From the NCBI GenBank assembly GCA_024763435.1, contig JANTFN010000003.1, forward strand, positions 1 to 32,151: a stretch of 32,151 nt of DNA. The letters run 5' to 3'. The translations under genes and the position numbers were made by a program. Origin of the DNA: Thermodesulfobacteriota bacterium. GTDB taxonomy: Bacteria; Desulfobacterota; S145-22. Below are positions 1 to 7,230 of the stretch, in pieces (positions within the stretch are counted from its first letter, which is position 1; every line of letters begins with the position of its first letter). The notes under the pieces are model-generated. The model had not been told where the DNA came from. It ran no database searches and saw nothing but the letters and a program-made list of their open reading frames with translations.

Positions 1-426
1 GCCGTGGGCGTCATGATCGGCATTTACGGCAACTCCCTGGAGGAGGCTTTTTACACTTCACCCCAGGTGGATACGGACGGCAACCCTCTCAATGGCAAGT
101 ACAAATATGAACTGCGCTTCGAAAAAGGACACCTGCCCCCGGTCAATCTCTTCTGGTCCATCACCATGTACAAGCTCCCCGAGCGGCTGCTGGTGGAGAA
201 TTCCATCCATCGCTACTCCATCGGAGACCGTACCAAAGGCCTCAAATATGGCAAGGACGGATCGCTGACCATCTACATTCAGCACGCACCGCCTAAAGGC
301 GACAGGAAGGCGAACTGGCTTCCCGCGCCGGATGGTCCCTTTTTCATGGTCGGCCGGTTTTATGGACCCAAGCCCGAGCTGATGGACGGCTCTTATGAGA
401 TGCCTGCCCCGCAACGGGTTAAATAG
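1..426 (+). CDS. DUF1254/DUF1214 family protein, C-terminal part (5' end outside window)
   Basis: The reading frame is open from the first base, so this is the end of a longer gene; the GTG at position 4 is not a convincing start. The visible 140 residues match the DUF1214 half of DUF1254/DUF1214 proteins: an FWSITMY strand, a KYGKDGSLTIYI segment, an APPKG loop and a final FFMVGRFYGP segment. The next gene carries the same motifs in the same order (FWSVTLY, YNKDGSVDLYI, APKG, WFVYFRLYAP), so the two are tandem paralogues, 26 bp apart and probably co-transcribed. The family is widespread in bacteria and its biochemical role is not settled; I assign none. It ends at TAG, which matters when judging the in-frame TAG codons further on. 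Confidence 0.8.
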   Translation, partial: AVGVMIGIYGNSLEEAFYTSPQVDTDGNPLNGKYKYELRFEKGHLPPVNLFWSITMYKLPERLLVENSIHRYSIGDRTKGLKYGKDGSLTIYIQHAPPKGDRKANWLPAPDGPFFMVGRFYGPKPELMDGSYEMPAPQRVK

Positions 427-452
427 ATAGTTTTTGAAAGGAGAAATATCCT

Positions 453-1949
453 ATGAAAAAATCCATTTTTAGCAACATGCTCTTTGCTGTCCTGATTGTT
501 TTCTCACCCCTCTCTTCTGTTGCAGCGACCGTTTCCCTTGATAAGGCGAAGCTCGTCGGTGACGAGACTGTGAATACCCCATACGGCACGGCGCAGATCG
601 AACATAACTTCATCAACATCGGCTCCCAGGAGCTATTTGACGCCATGGATTTCCAGCGTGCCTCCCAAGCCTATATCTGGTCCACGCCGGCCGTCTCTTT
701 CAAGCAGTGGCAGGTCGCCCAGGCCAAGACTTTCGGAGCCACAAAGCTCGGTGACTTTGTGGTCTACAAGACCCTGAAGGAAAAGCGGGGCATTGTCACC
801 GCCAACCTGACCACACCCTATGTCATCAACTTCCTTTCCCTCGCCGACGGGTCCATCAAGGTCAAGGTGCCTGCCGGGCCCATTGCCGGGATGTTCCTCG
901 ACCTCTGGCAGCGCCCGATCTGCGATATCGGCCAGACCGGACCGGACCAGGGCAAGGGCGGTACATACATCATTGTCGGCCCTGAGGACGACAAAACGAA
1001 ATATGAGGGAAAGGCCGGTTTCGTCTATCAGTCGGAAACCAACAATATCTTCATCGGCCTGCGTCTGCTTGACTCCTCTCCTGAGTTCGAGAAAAAGATC
1101 CAGAAAGAACTAAACGTGGCCCGGGTCGGCGAGAGCTTCAAGCCCATTCGTTTTATCAAGGGGGTGGACAAAGAGTGGTCCGCCACCGCCCCGCGGGGCA
1201 TGGACTATTGGAAACTGCTTAGCCAGATTTATCAGGAAGAGCCAACCCGGGAGCAGGACAAGCTCTTTGCCGCCATGCTCGAGCCTCTGGGTATCCAAAA
1301 AGGGAAGAATTTCGCGCCCGACGAGCGACAGCGGAAAATTCTGCTCAAAGGAGCGGCTATGGGTGAATTGATGCTGAGGAACATGCAGACCAACCCGCGT
1401 TTCGCGAAACCTTACTGGCCGGGCACCCATTGGTACAAGAGCTTTGATTTCACCGTGCCCCAGATCACCAAAGAGAAGGTAGAGCTGGACGAGCGCGCCG
1501 TCTGGTTCTACGAGGCGGTAACCTCCTCAGAAGGTATGGTGAATCCCACACCGGGCAAGGGCCAGGTCTACATGACCACTAAGTACGACTCAAAGGGCAA
1601 GCTCCTGCGGGCGGACAAGACCTACCGCCTGCATGTACCGAAGGATGTGCCAGTCGCCCAGTTTTGGTCGGTTACGCTTTACAGCGAGGATACCCGGAGA
1701 CCATACGACAATGGGGGCAAAGACATAGCCAGCATCAGCCTTGACTCCAAAATGAAGCAGCTTCAGTACAACAAAGACGGCTCAGTTGACCTCTATATAG
1801 GGGCTAAAGCTCCTAAGGGAATGGAATCCAACTTTATGAAAACCGTTGGTAAGGACGGTTGGTTTGTCTATTTCAGGCTGTATGCTCCAACTGAACCGTT
1901 CTTTGACAAGTCGTTTTCCTTGCCCGATTTCGAGGAAATCACTTTTTGA
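453..1949 (+). CDS. DUF1254 and DUF1214 domain-containing exported protein
   Basis: This is a full-length 498-residue member of the DUF1254/DUF1214 family. The N-terminus is a Sec signal peptide (MKKS basic start, hydrophobic stretch, likely cleavage after SSVA near residue 25), so the protein should be periplasmic or exported. The DUF1254 part covers roughly residues 60-190 and includes the PYVINFLSLADGSIKVKVPAGP region. The DUF1214 part covers roughly residues 370-495 with FWSVTLYSEDTRRP and YNKDGSVDLYIGAKAPKG. The ATG at 453 follows a good AGGAG ribosome site at about 8 bp spacing. Upstream lies a paralogue truncated by the window edge. No catalytic motif is obvious and the substrate is unknown. 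Family assignment is firm; function is not. Confidence 0.85.
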   Translation: MKKSIFSNMLFAVLIVFSPLSSVAATVSLDKAKLVGDETVNTPYGTAQIEHNFINIGSQELFDAMDFQRASQAYIWSTPAVSFKQWQVAQAKTFGATKLGDFVVYKTLKEKRGIVTANLTTPYVINFLSLADGSIKVKVPAGPIAGMFLDLWQRPICDIGQTGPDQGKGGTYIIVGPEDDKTKYEGKAGFVYQSETNNIFIGLRLLDSSPEFEKKIQKELNVARVGESFKPIRFIKGVDKEWSATAPRGMDYWKLLSQIYQEEPTREQDKLFAAMLEPLGIQKGKNFAPDERQRKILLKGAAMGELMLRNMQTNPRFAKPYWPGTHWYKSFDFTVPQITKEKVELDERAVWFYEAVTSSEGMVNPTPGKGQVYMTTKYDSKGKLLRADKTYRLHVPKDVPVAQFWSVTLYSEDTRRPYDNGGKDIASISLDSKMKQLQYNKDGSVDLYIGAKAPKGMESNFMKTVGKDGWFVYFRLYAPTEPFFDKSFSLPDFEEITF

Positions 1950-1992
1950 TTGAATCAGCTAACGACTTCACCGGACGTTGGGCGAAGAGGTA

Positions 1993-2451
1993 ATGAAAAT
2001 GGAAGTCAGGCCATTCGATCCAAGAGATGAAGCTGCTGTCGTCCAGTTGTGGAAGGACTGCGGTTTGGTTGTTTCTTGGAATGATCCCCATAAGGACATC
2101 CAGCGCAAGCTTAAAATGCAACCTCAAATGTTCCTCGTTGGATGTTCAGATGAATAGATTATTTCCACTGTCATGGTTGGTTACGACGGCCATCGTGGTT
2201 GGATCAACTATCTTGCCGTACATCCCGGCTACCAGCGTACCGGAATCGGGAGGCACATGATGGAAGAAGCTGAAAACCGTCTTCGAAAAACTGGATGCCC
2301 GAAGATCAATTTACAGGTCCGCAGTAGCAACACTGCGGTGATTGAATTTTATAAGGCAATCGGGTTCATGCCTGATGATGTTGTCAGTTTCGGCAAGCGT
2401 CTTAACCCGGATGATGGAGTAGAACAAATTGCTGGAGAGGGATGTTCGTAA
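1993..2451 (+). pseudogene. GNAT family N-acetyltransferase (YpeA-like), interrupted by in-frame TAG
   Basis: Read from the ATG at 1993, the frame gives 54 residues starting MKMEVRPFDPRDEAAVVQLW, then TAG at 2155-2157, then 97 more residues in the same frame. Together they make one complete GNAT acetyltransferase of about 150 residues. The first half supplies the start of the fold. The second half supplies beta-4 (TVMVGYDGHRGWINYLAVHP) and the acetyl-CoA pyrophosphate loop (QRTGIGRHMM, the Q/RxxGxG/A motif). The stop sits exactly where family members continue into the I-x-TVM strand, so it is a point nonsense change and not a frameshift. A shorter product could start at the ATG at 2173 but would lack the N-terminal substrate-binding part. 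The substrate is unknown; the family acetylates small molecules or protein N-termini. Confidence 0.75.
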
Positions 2452-2491
2452 ACTCGTGCTTCCCAGCTCAACTCGGGGATTGGCCACAGAA

Positions 2492-2824
2492 ATGAAACTA
2501 ACTGAACGAGCCAGATCGATCATCAAATGGTCCTCGCAAGAGATCGCCTTCTATCGCGTTGTGCTGAAGCATCCTCGGACTCCTCATACATCACGGTTCT
2601 TGCTGGGCGCGGCAATAACCTATGCGGTCTCGCCTATTGACCTGATTCCGGATTTCATCCCGGTGATTGGGCATCTCGACGACGTGATTGTCTTGCCCGT
2701 TCTGATCTGGCTTGCACTTCGGCTGATTCCAAAGGATGTGATTGCAGAGTGTAGGAATCGACAGAAAGAGAATGCGAGCGGCCAACAATGTGTTCAAGCT
2801 AACGCTGAGGACGGCGCGTTTTAG
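2492..2824 (+). CDS. DUF1232 (YkvA family) small membrane-associated protein
   Basis: The central segment AITYAVSPIDLIPDFIPVIGHLDDVIVLPVLIWLALRLI carries the hallmark of DUF1232/YkvA proteins: a YAxSPIDLIPDFIPxxGxLDD core flanked by hydrophobic stretches. I start it at the ATG at 2492 (MKLTERARS, 110 residues). An earlier in-frame start at 2429 would overlap the preceding acetyltransferase and add residues that do not look conserved. No strong ribosome site is visible before either start. Its function is unknown; the family consists of small proteins with one or two short hydrophobic segments. It lies in a row of unrelated small same-strand genes. Confidence 0.75.
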   Translation: MKLTERARSIIKWSSQEIAFYRVVLKHPRTPHTSRFLLGAAITYAVSPIDLIPDFIPVIGHLDDVIVLPVLIWLALRLIPKDVIAECRNRQKENASGQQCVQANAEDGAF

Positions 2825-2852
2825 CACCACGGTGTGCGAAAGATGACAAAAA

Positions 2853-3107
2853 ATGAATAAGAGAAAGATTCTTCAAAAAATACTTTCAGGTTCAAAAAAC
2901 ATAAGGTTCTCTGATATGGTAAATCTTATTCAAGGTTTTGGCTTCACTTTATCAAGAACAGATGTGAGTCATCATATTTTCACTCGGCCAGACATTCTGA
3001 AACTTGTCAACCTGCAAAATGTGAAAGGTCAGGTGAAGCCATATCAGATTCGTCAATTTCTGAAGCTTGTCGAGAGATATAATCTGAAATTGGAGGAGAA
3101 CGAATAA
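2853..3107 (+). CDS. hicA: HicA family type II toxin (putative mRNA interferase)
   Basis: The 84-residue product has the HicA layout: an N-terminal helix (KILQKILSGSKNIRFSDMVNLI), the segment GFGFTLSRTDVSHHIFTRPD that corresponds to the catalytic GSHxIF strand, and a C-terminal helix (VKPYQIRQFLKLVERYNL) matching the usual 'qvkpyQvrqll' end. The expected active-site histidine is H40 in VSHHIF. HicA toxins fold like double-stranded-RNA-binding domains and cleave mRNA. The stop codon overlaps by one base (TAATG at 3105-3109) with the start of the HicB-like frame, as in true hicAB operons. The partner antitoxin frame contains a nonsense codon, so this toxin is either inactive in the cell, tolerated because translation is weak (no clear ribosome site), or controlled some other way. 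Confidence 0.8.
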   Translation: MNKRKILQKILSGSKNIRFSDMVNLIQGFGFTLSRTDVSHHIFTRPDILKLVNLQNVKGQVKPYQIRQFLKLVERYNLKLEENE

Positions 3108-3358
3108 TGCGCGACTACCATATGAATATTTTTTATTCCCAAGGTGAAGGTGGGTAGATTGCTGACATCCCTGATCTTGAAGCATGTTCAGCATTTTGTG
3201 ATACCCCTGATGAGGCGTTTCATGAAGTTCAAAAGGCCAAATCTCTTTGGATTGAGGCCGCCAAATCGGAAGGTAAGCCAATCCCGCTGCCTAAGTATCG
3301 GCCGGTTATTTATCAAGCACAATTTGCTTGGCAGGAAAAAACCGAACAAAGAAATTGA
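3107..3358 (+). pseudogene. hicB: HicB family antitoxin, interrupted by in-frame TAG
   Basis: Starting at the ATG that overlaps the hicA stop, the frame reads MRDYHMNIFYSQGEGG, then TAG at 3155-3157, then IADIPDLEACSAFCDTPDEAF and on to KPIPLPKYRPVIYQ. HicB antitoxins have exactly this order, normally with an aromatic residue at the stop position (GGYIADIPDL), followed by the TP-EEA helix and the PxPxYRPVIY end. The 83 codons therefore make a complete, single-domain HicB with one Tyr-like codon changed to TAG. It lacks the extra C-terminal DNA-binding domain some HicB proteins carry. Translation would stop after 16 residues unless the TAG is suppressed. Confidence 0.8.
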
Positions 3359-3364
3359 GATGGA

Positions 3365-3390
3365 TTTTGAAAAGCTAATGCTTTTCAAAA
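3365..3390. repeat. Perfect 11-bp inverted repeat with 4-base loop
   Basis: TTTTGAAAAGC and GCTTTTCAAAA face each other across TAAT, giving a perfect 11-bp stem directly after the hicB frame and about 50 bp before the next gene. No T-run follows it outside the stem, so it could be a weak terminator for hicAB or an operator for the gene downstream. I cannot tell which. Confidence 0.6.
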
Positions 3391-3438
3391 CCACTCATAC
3401 CCGACATTCGGCATATCAATAAAAGGAGGAAGTTATTT

Positions 3439-3852
3439 ATGAAGTACTTCAAAAAGCTGTCATTGGTATTTTCAGCTGGTTGTTTGGGCGCGTTCGTAAA
3501 TAGTCTTGTGGTGTGGTTATTTGGCTTGCTCGGCATCACGGCTGCCTTCGGAGTTCATATTGCTCCAGCCTTAACAAAAGGTTGGTTATACCCTCGGATT
3601 ATTTGGGGTGGTATATGGGGCATTATTTTACTTGTGCCGCTGATCAAGAAGTCAAATATTTTAAATGGGATTGTACTGAGCATTGCGCCCACCTTGGTTA
3701 CTCTGCTTGTTGTCTTTCCTTCAAAGGGAAAGGGAATGATGGGGTTAGAGCTTGGCGCTCTTACTCCTATATTTCCGCTGATATTCAATTCGATATGGGG
3801 TGCCGTAGCTGGGGCATGGTTTAGTATTGTGAACGAGAATAGACATATCTGA
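3439..3852 (+). CDS. Small integral membrane protein, four predicted segments, unknown function
   Basis: I do not recognise a family. The 137-residue product starts at an ATG with a strong ribosome site (AGGAGGA, 6-7 bp upstream). Hydrophobic segments lie at about residues 7-37, 50-67, 75-93 and 105-130. They are rich in Gly and Trp (LYPRIIWGGIWGIILLVPLI and FNSIWGAVAGAWFSIV), and the repeated W-G motif in segments two and four suggests an internal two-fold duplication. It is a single gene between the broken hicAB pair and a csaA-like gene, with no sign of an operon. Confidence 0.65.
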   Translation: MKYFKKLSLVFSAGCLGAFVNSLVVWLFGLLGITAAFGVHIAPALTKGWLYPRIIWGGIWGIILLVPLIKKSNILNGIVLSIAPTLVTLLVVFPSKGKGMMGLELGALTPIFPLIFNSIWGAVAGAWFSIVNENRHI

Positions 3853-3887
3853 TAACAGAGTAATGCAGAAAGCCGAACGAATCACGC

Positions 3888-3911
3888 CACCTGACCGTTG
3901 CTCCGCAGGTG
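3888..3911. repeat. Short inverted repeat in spacer
   Basis: CACCTG and CAGGTG form a 6-bp stem around a 12-base loop in the 120-bp spacer between the membrane-protein gene and the csaA-like gene. It may be a weak terminator or part of a recombination scar. No T-run follows. Confidence 0.3.
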
Positions 3912-3972
3912 CTCTATGGCAGCAGGTGAGTTTTCACATTGTATGTAAAAAAATATATTACGAGGTTTTAAA

Positions 3973-4326
3973 ATGCAACCAGCTCCAATAAAAGACGTTA
4001 TCTCTTTCGAAGATTTTGAAAAAATAGATATCAGAGTGGGTACTATTATTTCTGTCAGTGAGGTTGAAAAATCAAATAAACTGATGAAGTTAACCGTGGA
4101 TTTTGGTGATCACACGAGATCAATCCTCGCAGGCATAAAACAAGAACGTGATAACCCAAAAGAAATAGAAAATAAACAAGCTCTTTTTGTTCTCAATTTG
4201 CCTGAAAAAAAGATGGCCGGTGAAGTATCACAAGGAATGCTCTTTGATATTGGTTATGCAGATAAGGTTACCCCATGCCTCGCCATTCCAGAAGTACCGG
4301 TTCCAAATGGCTCAAGGGCAGGATAA
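3973..4326 (+). CDS. CsaA-like tRNA-binding (OB-fold) protein
   Basis: The 117-residue product is a stand-alone tRNA-binding domain of the CsaA/Arc1p/EMAP-II type. The key stretch is FEKIDIRVGTIISVSEVEKS, followed by LTVDFGDHTRSILAGI and the C-terminal VPVPNGSRAG. The DIRVG motif, the VDxG-x-xRxIxAGI strand and the closing P-NG all match CsaA proteins, whose usual length is about 110 residues, so this copy appears complete. Family members bind tRNA and have been linked to chaperone-like export activity in Bacillus; the role here is unproven. The region just upstream is A/T-rich with a weak GAGG ribosome site. It sits among decayed genes but shows no defect itself. Confidence 0.85.
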   Translation: MQPAPIKDVISFEDFEKIDIRVGTIISVSEVEKSNKLMKLTVDFGDHTRSILAGIKQERDNPKEIENKQALFVLNLPEKKMAGEVSQGMLFDIGYADKVTPCLAIPEVPVPNGSRAG

Positions 4327-4375
4327 ATGGCATACAACCAGTCGTTCCACCGGACTCGCTAACTTCAACGTTAAA
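4327..4375 (+). other. Possible decayed integron attC-like site
   Basis: Directly after the csaA-like stop codon the spacer reads CATACAACCAG, then GTTCCACCGGACTCGC, then CTTCAACGTTAAATG. It ends with a GTTRRRY core (GTTAAAT) and contains the CCACCGGAC half-stem common in environmental attC sites. The matching right-hand half-stem is missing, so if it is an attC it is truncated. A related string (CTTCACCGGACGTTGGGC, 1963-1980) lies just before the GNAT gene, again ending in GTTRRRY and followed 12 bp later by a start codon. This is pattern resemblance only. Confidence 0.3.
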
Positions 4376-4397
4376 TGGCACAATCTGGAGCCGCCCA

Positions 4398-4502
4398 ATG
4401 AGAAAATTCACAAAGAAGATCATGCATACCAGTGTATTCCAAAACGGTCTAAACGGCGGAAATCCTTGTCCCGTTGTCCTTGATGGAGATGACTTAACTT
4501 GA
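4398..4502 (+). pseudogene. PhzF family protein, N-terminal fragment (34 codons)
   Basis: The ATG at 4398 opens MRKFTKKIMHTSVFQNGLNG followed by GNPCPVVLDGDDLT and TGA. This is the conserved N-terminus of the PhzF (phenazine biosynthesis/diaminopimelate-epimerase-like) family, which has VF-x-xGxxGNPxxVVL-ADxL near residues 8-30. Family members are about 260-300 residues, so nearly 90 percent is missing. The similarity stops at 4500, where an unrelated amidohydrolase C-terminus begins. It is a fragment left by a deletion or recombination and should have no activity. Confidence 0.65.
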
Positions 4503-4990
4503 TAGGTGAAGAAACCGTAAAAATGGCCAATGACAACGGTTGCTACATTAGCCCGCAGACAGGTGTATATTTGTCGCCTGCCCCGGATAGTTTCACGCCT
4601 GAGCAAAAAGAACGACAAAAACAGGCTGCCGACGGATTGGAGAGCCTGATGACACTGTGCATAAAACACAATGCAAAAATCGGTTTTGGCAGCGACCTGA
4701 TTATGGACCAAAAAGAAGCCCTTAATCAGGAATTTACAAATCGTACAAAGTGGTTTTCAAATGCAGAAATTTTGAGACAGGCAACTGCTATTAATGGTGA
4801 AATTTTAGCGCTGTCCGGCCCACGCAATCCTTATCCCGGTAAACTTGGGGTTATTGAAGAAGGGGCTTTGGTCGACATCCTCTTGATTGACGGAAACCCG
4901 CTGGAGGATATCTCCATCTTGTTGGAACCTGAAGAGAATCTTGCCCTGGTCATGAAAGACGGCAAGATTTATAAGAATACAATTGGTTGA
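4499..4990 (+). pseudogene. Amidohydrolase family protein, C-terminal fragment
   Basis: The 163-residue frame matches the last third of imidazolonepropionase-like amidohydrolases (metal-dependent, TIM-barrel). It starts mid-domain (GEETVKMANDNGCYISPQTG, the strand after the missing metal-binding histidines) and includes GFGSDL, with the aspartate that normally binds the active-site metal. It then runs through the helix AEILRQATAINGEILAL and ends in the beta-sandwich closing segment LGVIEEGALVDILLIDGNPLEDISILL...VMKDGKIYKN. The N-terminal HxH and the other metal ligands are absent, and the only start is a TTG at 4499 with no ribosome site. The frame is closed by TGA at 4490-4492, so it is not a continuation of upstream coding sequence. 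I regard it as a remnant fused to the PhzF fragment. Confidence 0.7.
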
Positions 4991-5043
4991 TTGTTGAGGA
5001 AAAATCTTACCTTCTATCTAGTTGATGGCCGCATGGGGTTGGT

Positions 5044-5553
5044 ATGCTCGACATTCTTGAATTCATCGCCGTGGTCGCCGCCGGAATCTACGGCATTCTC
5101 CACGCCCGGGCAAAACGCATGGATCTTATCGGCGTTTTCACCGTCGCCTTTTTAACCGCCCTTGGAGGGGGAACGCTTCGGGACCTGATCCTGGATCGCG
5201 ACCCCATTTTCTGGATCCGGCATCAGGAATATGCCATCGCTGTTTTTGTGATGGTCCTTCTGGCAAGTTTTTTTAAACAGTTTCCTCCGAAATTGGAGCG
5301 CGCCCTGTACATTCCCGATGCCGTTGGCCTGGCGCTTTTCACGATCCTGGGCGCCGATTACGCCCTGCAGGCGGATGTGCCGCTTTTTGCGGCGGCCATT
5401 ATCGGCGTGGTAAACGGTGCCTTCGGCGGGGTCATCGCCGACATCATGTGCGACAAGATACCGAGCCTCTTTGTCGGCGGGCCATTATACGCAACCTGCG
5501 CCTTTCTCGGTGCCTGGATCTTTTTCGGTTTACTGCACCTGCTGCCCGGGTGA
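5044..5553 (+). CDS. TRIC channel / UPF0126 (YicG-YadS) family membrane protein
   Basis: The product has the two-repeat structure of the UPF0126/TRIC family. Repeat one contains GVFTVAFLTALGGGTLRDLIL and repeat two contains GVVNGAFGGVIADIMCDKIP; each GGG-x-x-RD or GG-x-x-x-D loop kinks a helix. Bacterial members are potassium-permeable trimeric channels or transporters in the inner membrane. At 169 residues it is shorter than the usual 200 or so; the sequence ends after the PLYATCAFLGAWIFFGLLHL helix, so the last helix appears to be missing. In the second repeat the usual arginine of the RD pair is replaced by alanine. It is a single gene with no obvious partners. Confidence 0.8.
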   Translation: MLDILEFIAVVAAGIYGILHARAKRMDLIGVFTVAFLTALGGGTLRDLILDRDPIFWIRHQEYAIAVFVMVLLASFFKQFPPKLERALYIPDAVGLALFTILGADYALQADVPLFAAAIIGVVNGAFGGVIADIMCDKIPSLFVGGPLYATCAFLGAWIFFGLLHLLPG

Positions 5554-5661
5554 TTTGGCCGTGAATAATAACTCTGGCAGTGTCGCGGCGTTGCGTGAGA
5601 TTTGATTTTTTTGTGAGATGTCGTCATTTTTTAACGGGCTGATTTGTGCTAAATATTGTCT

Positions 5662-7218
5662 ATGGAGATCATGACCGCGTGGAAAAACCGCCTGCCTGCC
5701 TGGTTTTTGCTTGTCCTTTCAGGAATCCTGCTGACGGTTTCGTTTCCGCCTTTTAACCTTTACGGTTTTGTCTGGATTGCCCTTGTCCCTTTTTTTGTCG
5801 CGATGGCGGGTGAGCGCAGCCCGCGCAAAGGATTCCTGTACGGATTTTTTTTAGGGTTTATCCATGTGTCAACGACCATGTACTGGGTCAGTGTTTCGAT
5901 CTATACCTATGGCAGTATTCCGGCCTTCGGCACGGCTGTGCTTACCTTGGGGTTGATTCTTATTCTCTCTCTTTACTGGGGATTGTTTGGCCTGATTCTG
6001 GCGATACTGAACGGGTATGAAACGGTCTGGCTGATACCTTTTTTTACCGTATTTATTGAATTTCTTAAGGGAGTTCTTTTTACAGGTTTTCCCTGGAATT
6101 TGTTGGGAACGGCCTTGCCGCCGTATCTTGCCATTTCTCAGATTGCGGATATAACAGGGGTCTACGGCCTGAGCTTTCTGATATGTTTTGTAAATTTTTT
6201 TGTTTTTCGCTTTCTTGTCAGATATTTTAAGGGAGAGATTGCACTGATTCTCAGGGAAGGTGTTATCGTTTTTCTGGTGCTTGCGTTGGTCTATGGCTAT
6301 GGCCTGATCCGGGTGGCCGGGATCCAGCAGCGCATAAAGAGATGGAAAAAACTTCGGGTCTGTGTTGTTCAGCCAGATATAAATCAGGCCCTTAAATGGA
6401 CACAACCCTGGGTTAAAAAAGGTCTTGATAAATATCTCCGGATGTCTGAAACGGCTTTAAAGGGGTTTCAGCCTGATTTGATTGTCTGGCCGGAATCTTC
6501 CGTAACTTTCTATTTTAACGAAGAGCCCGGCCTGACGGAGAAAATTCAGGCGTTAACCCGGCAAAACCATTTTGATCTTGTCCTGGGCGCGACGGCCTAC
6601 AAAAAAGGAGAGGAAAAAACAATTTATCACAACTGCGCGTTTGTTATTTCAAAGGCCGGAAAGTTGCTTGATGAATATGACAAGGTGCACCTGGTCCCCT
6701 TTGGTGAGTATATTCCCTTGAGGGGATGGCTGCCCTTTGCGAAGAACATCGTGGGGACAGAAGAAGATTTTACCCCCGGAAGGCAGCTTAACCCGTTAAA
6801 AACTTCCTGCGGACTGGTGGGGGCAACTATTTGCTTTGAAGGAATATTTCCAGCTCTTTCCAGGGAGCTGGTGCGGCGCGGAGCGATACTCCTCGTTAAC
6901 CTGACCAATGATGCCTGGTTTGGGAAAAGCTCGGGGCCTTATCAGCATCTGCGCATGAGTACCTACCGGGCCGTGGAAAACAGGGTTTATTTCGTCCGTG
7001 CCACGGGGACAGGGGTCTCTGCTGTTATTAATCCCCTGGGCCATATTGTGGCAACAATTCCCCTTCAGACCGCGGGGACCATCAGGGGCGTCGTTCGAAA
7101 ACGGGAGGGGCCCGAGACATTTTATACACGGCATGGAGATGTCTTTCTGTTTTTTTGCGTTATTTTTAGCGTATTTATCCTGATTGGGATGGGAATAAAG
7201 AAATTATTTGGTAAATAG
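5662..7218 (+). CDS. lnt: Apolipoprotein N-acyltransferase
   Basis: Lnt transfers an acyl chain from phospholipid to the N-terminal cysteine of diacylglyceryl-lipoproteins, the last step of lipoprotein maturation in the inner membrane of Gram-negative bacteria. The protein has several N-terminal membrane helices (about residues 10-220) followed by a periplasmic nitrilase-like domain and a C-terminal helix. The nitrilase triad is present: Glu in IVWPES, Lys in YDKVHLVPFGEYIP and Cys in GATICFEG. Counted from a TTG at 5656 these are residues 280, 343 and 393. The length of about 518 fits the family. I start it at the ATG at 5662; the ATG at 5671, preceded by GGAG at 3 bp, is an alternative. A thioesterase gene follows 12 bp later, so the two are probably one operon. 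Confidence 0.93.
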   Translation: MEIMTAWKNRLPAWFLLVLSGILLTVSFPPFNLYGFVWIALVPFFVAMAGERSPRKGFLYGFFLGFIHVSTTMYWVSVSIYTYGSIPAFGTAVLTLGLILILSLYWGLFGLILAILNGYETVWLIPFFTVFIEFLKGVLFTGFPWNLLGTALPPYLAISQIADITGVYGLSFLICFVNFFVFRFLVRYFKGEIALILREGVIVFLVLALVYGYGLIRVAGIQQRIKRWKKLRVCVVQPDINQALKWTQPWVKKGLDKYLRMSETALKGFQPDLIVWPESSVTFYFNEEPGLTEKIQALTRQNHFDLVLGATAYKKGEEKTIYHNCAFVISKAGKLLDEYDKVHLVPFGEYIPLRGWLPFAKNIVGTEEDFTPGRQLNPLKTSCGLVGATICFEGIFPALSRELVRRGAILLVNLTNDAWFGKSSGPYQHLRMSTYRAVENRVYFVRATGTGVSAVINPLGHIVATIPLQTAGTIRGVVRKREGPETFYTRHGDVFLFFCVIFSVFILIGMGIKKLFGK

Positions 7219-7230
7219 GGAGGGTGAGAA

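Noticed and set aside
2155..3157. Genome-wide recoding of TAG, for example as pyrrolysine
   Set aside because: Several genes in the window end at TAG in the right place, and the two affected families do not use pyrrolysine. Simple nonsense mutations are more likely.
3144..3422. 92-codon plus-strand frame overlapping the HicB region
   Set aside because: It is a shifted frame over the HicB coding sequence. The HicB frame has clear family motifs and this one has none.
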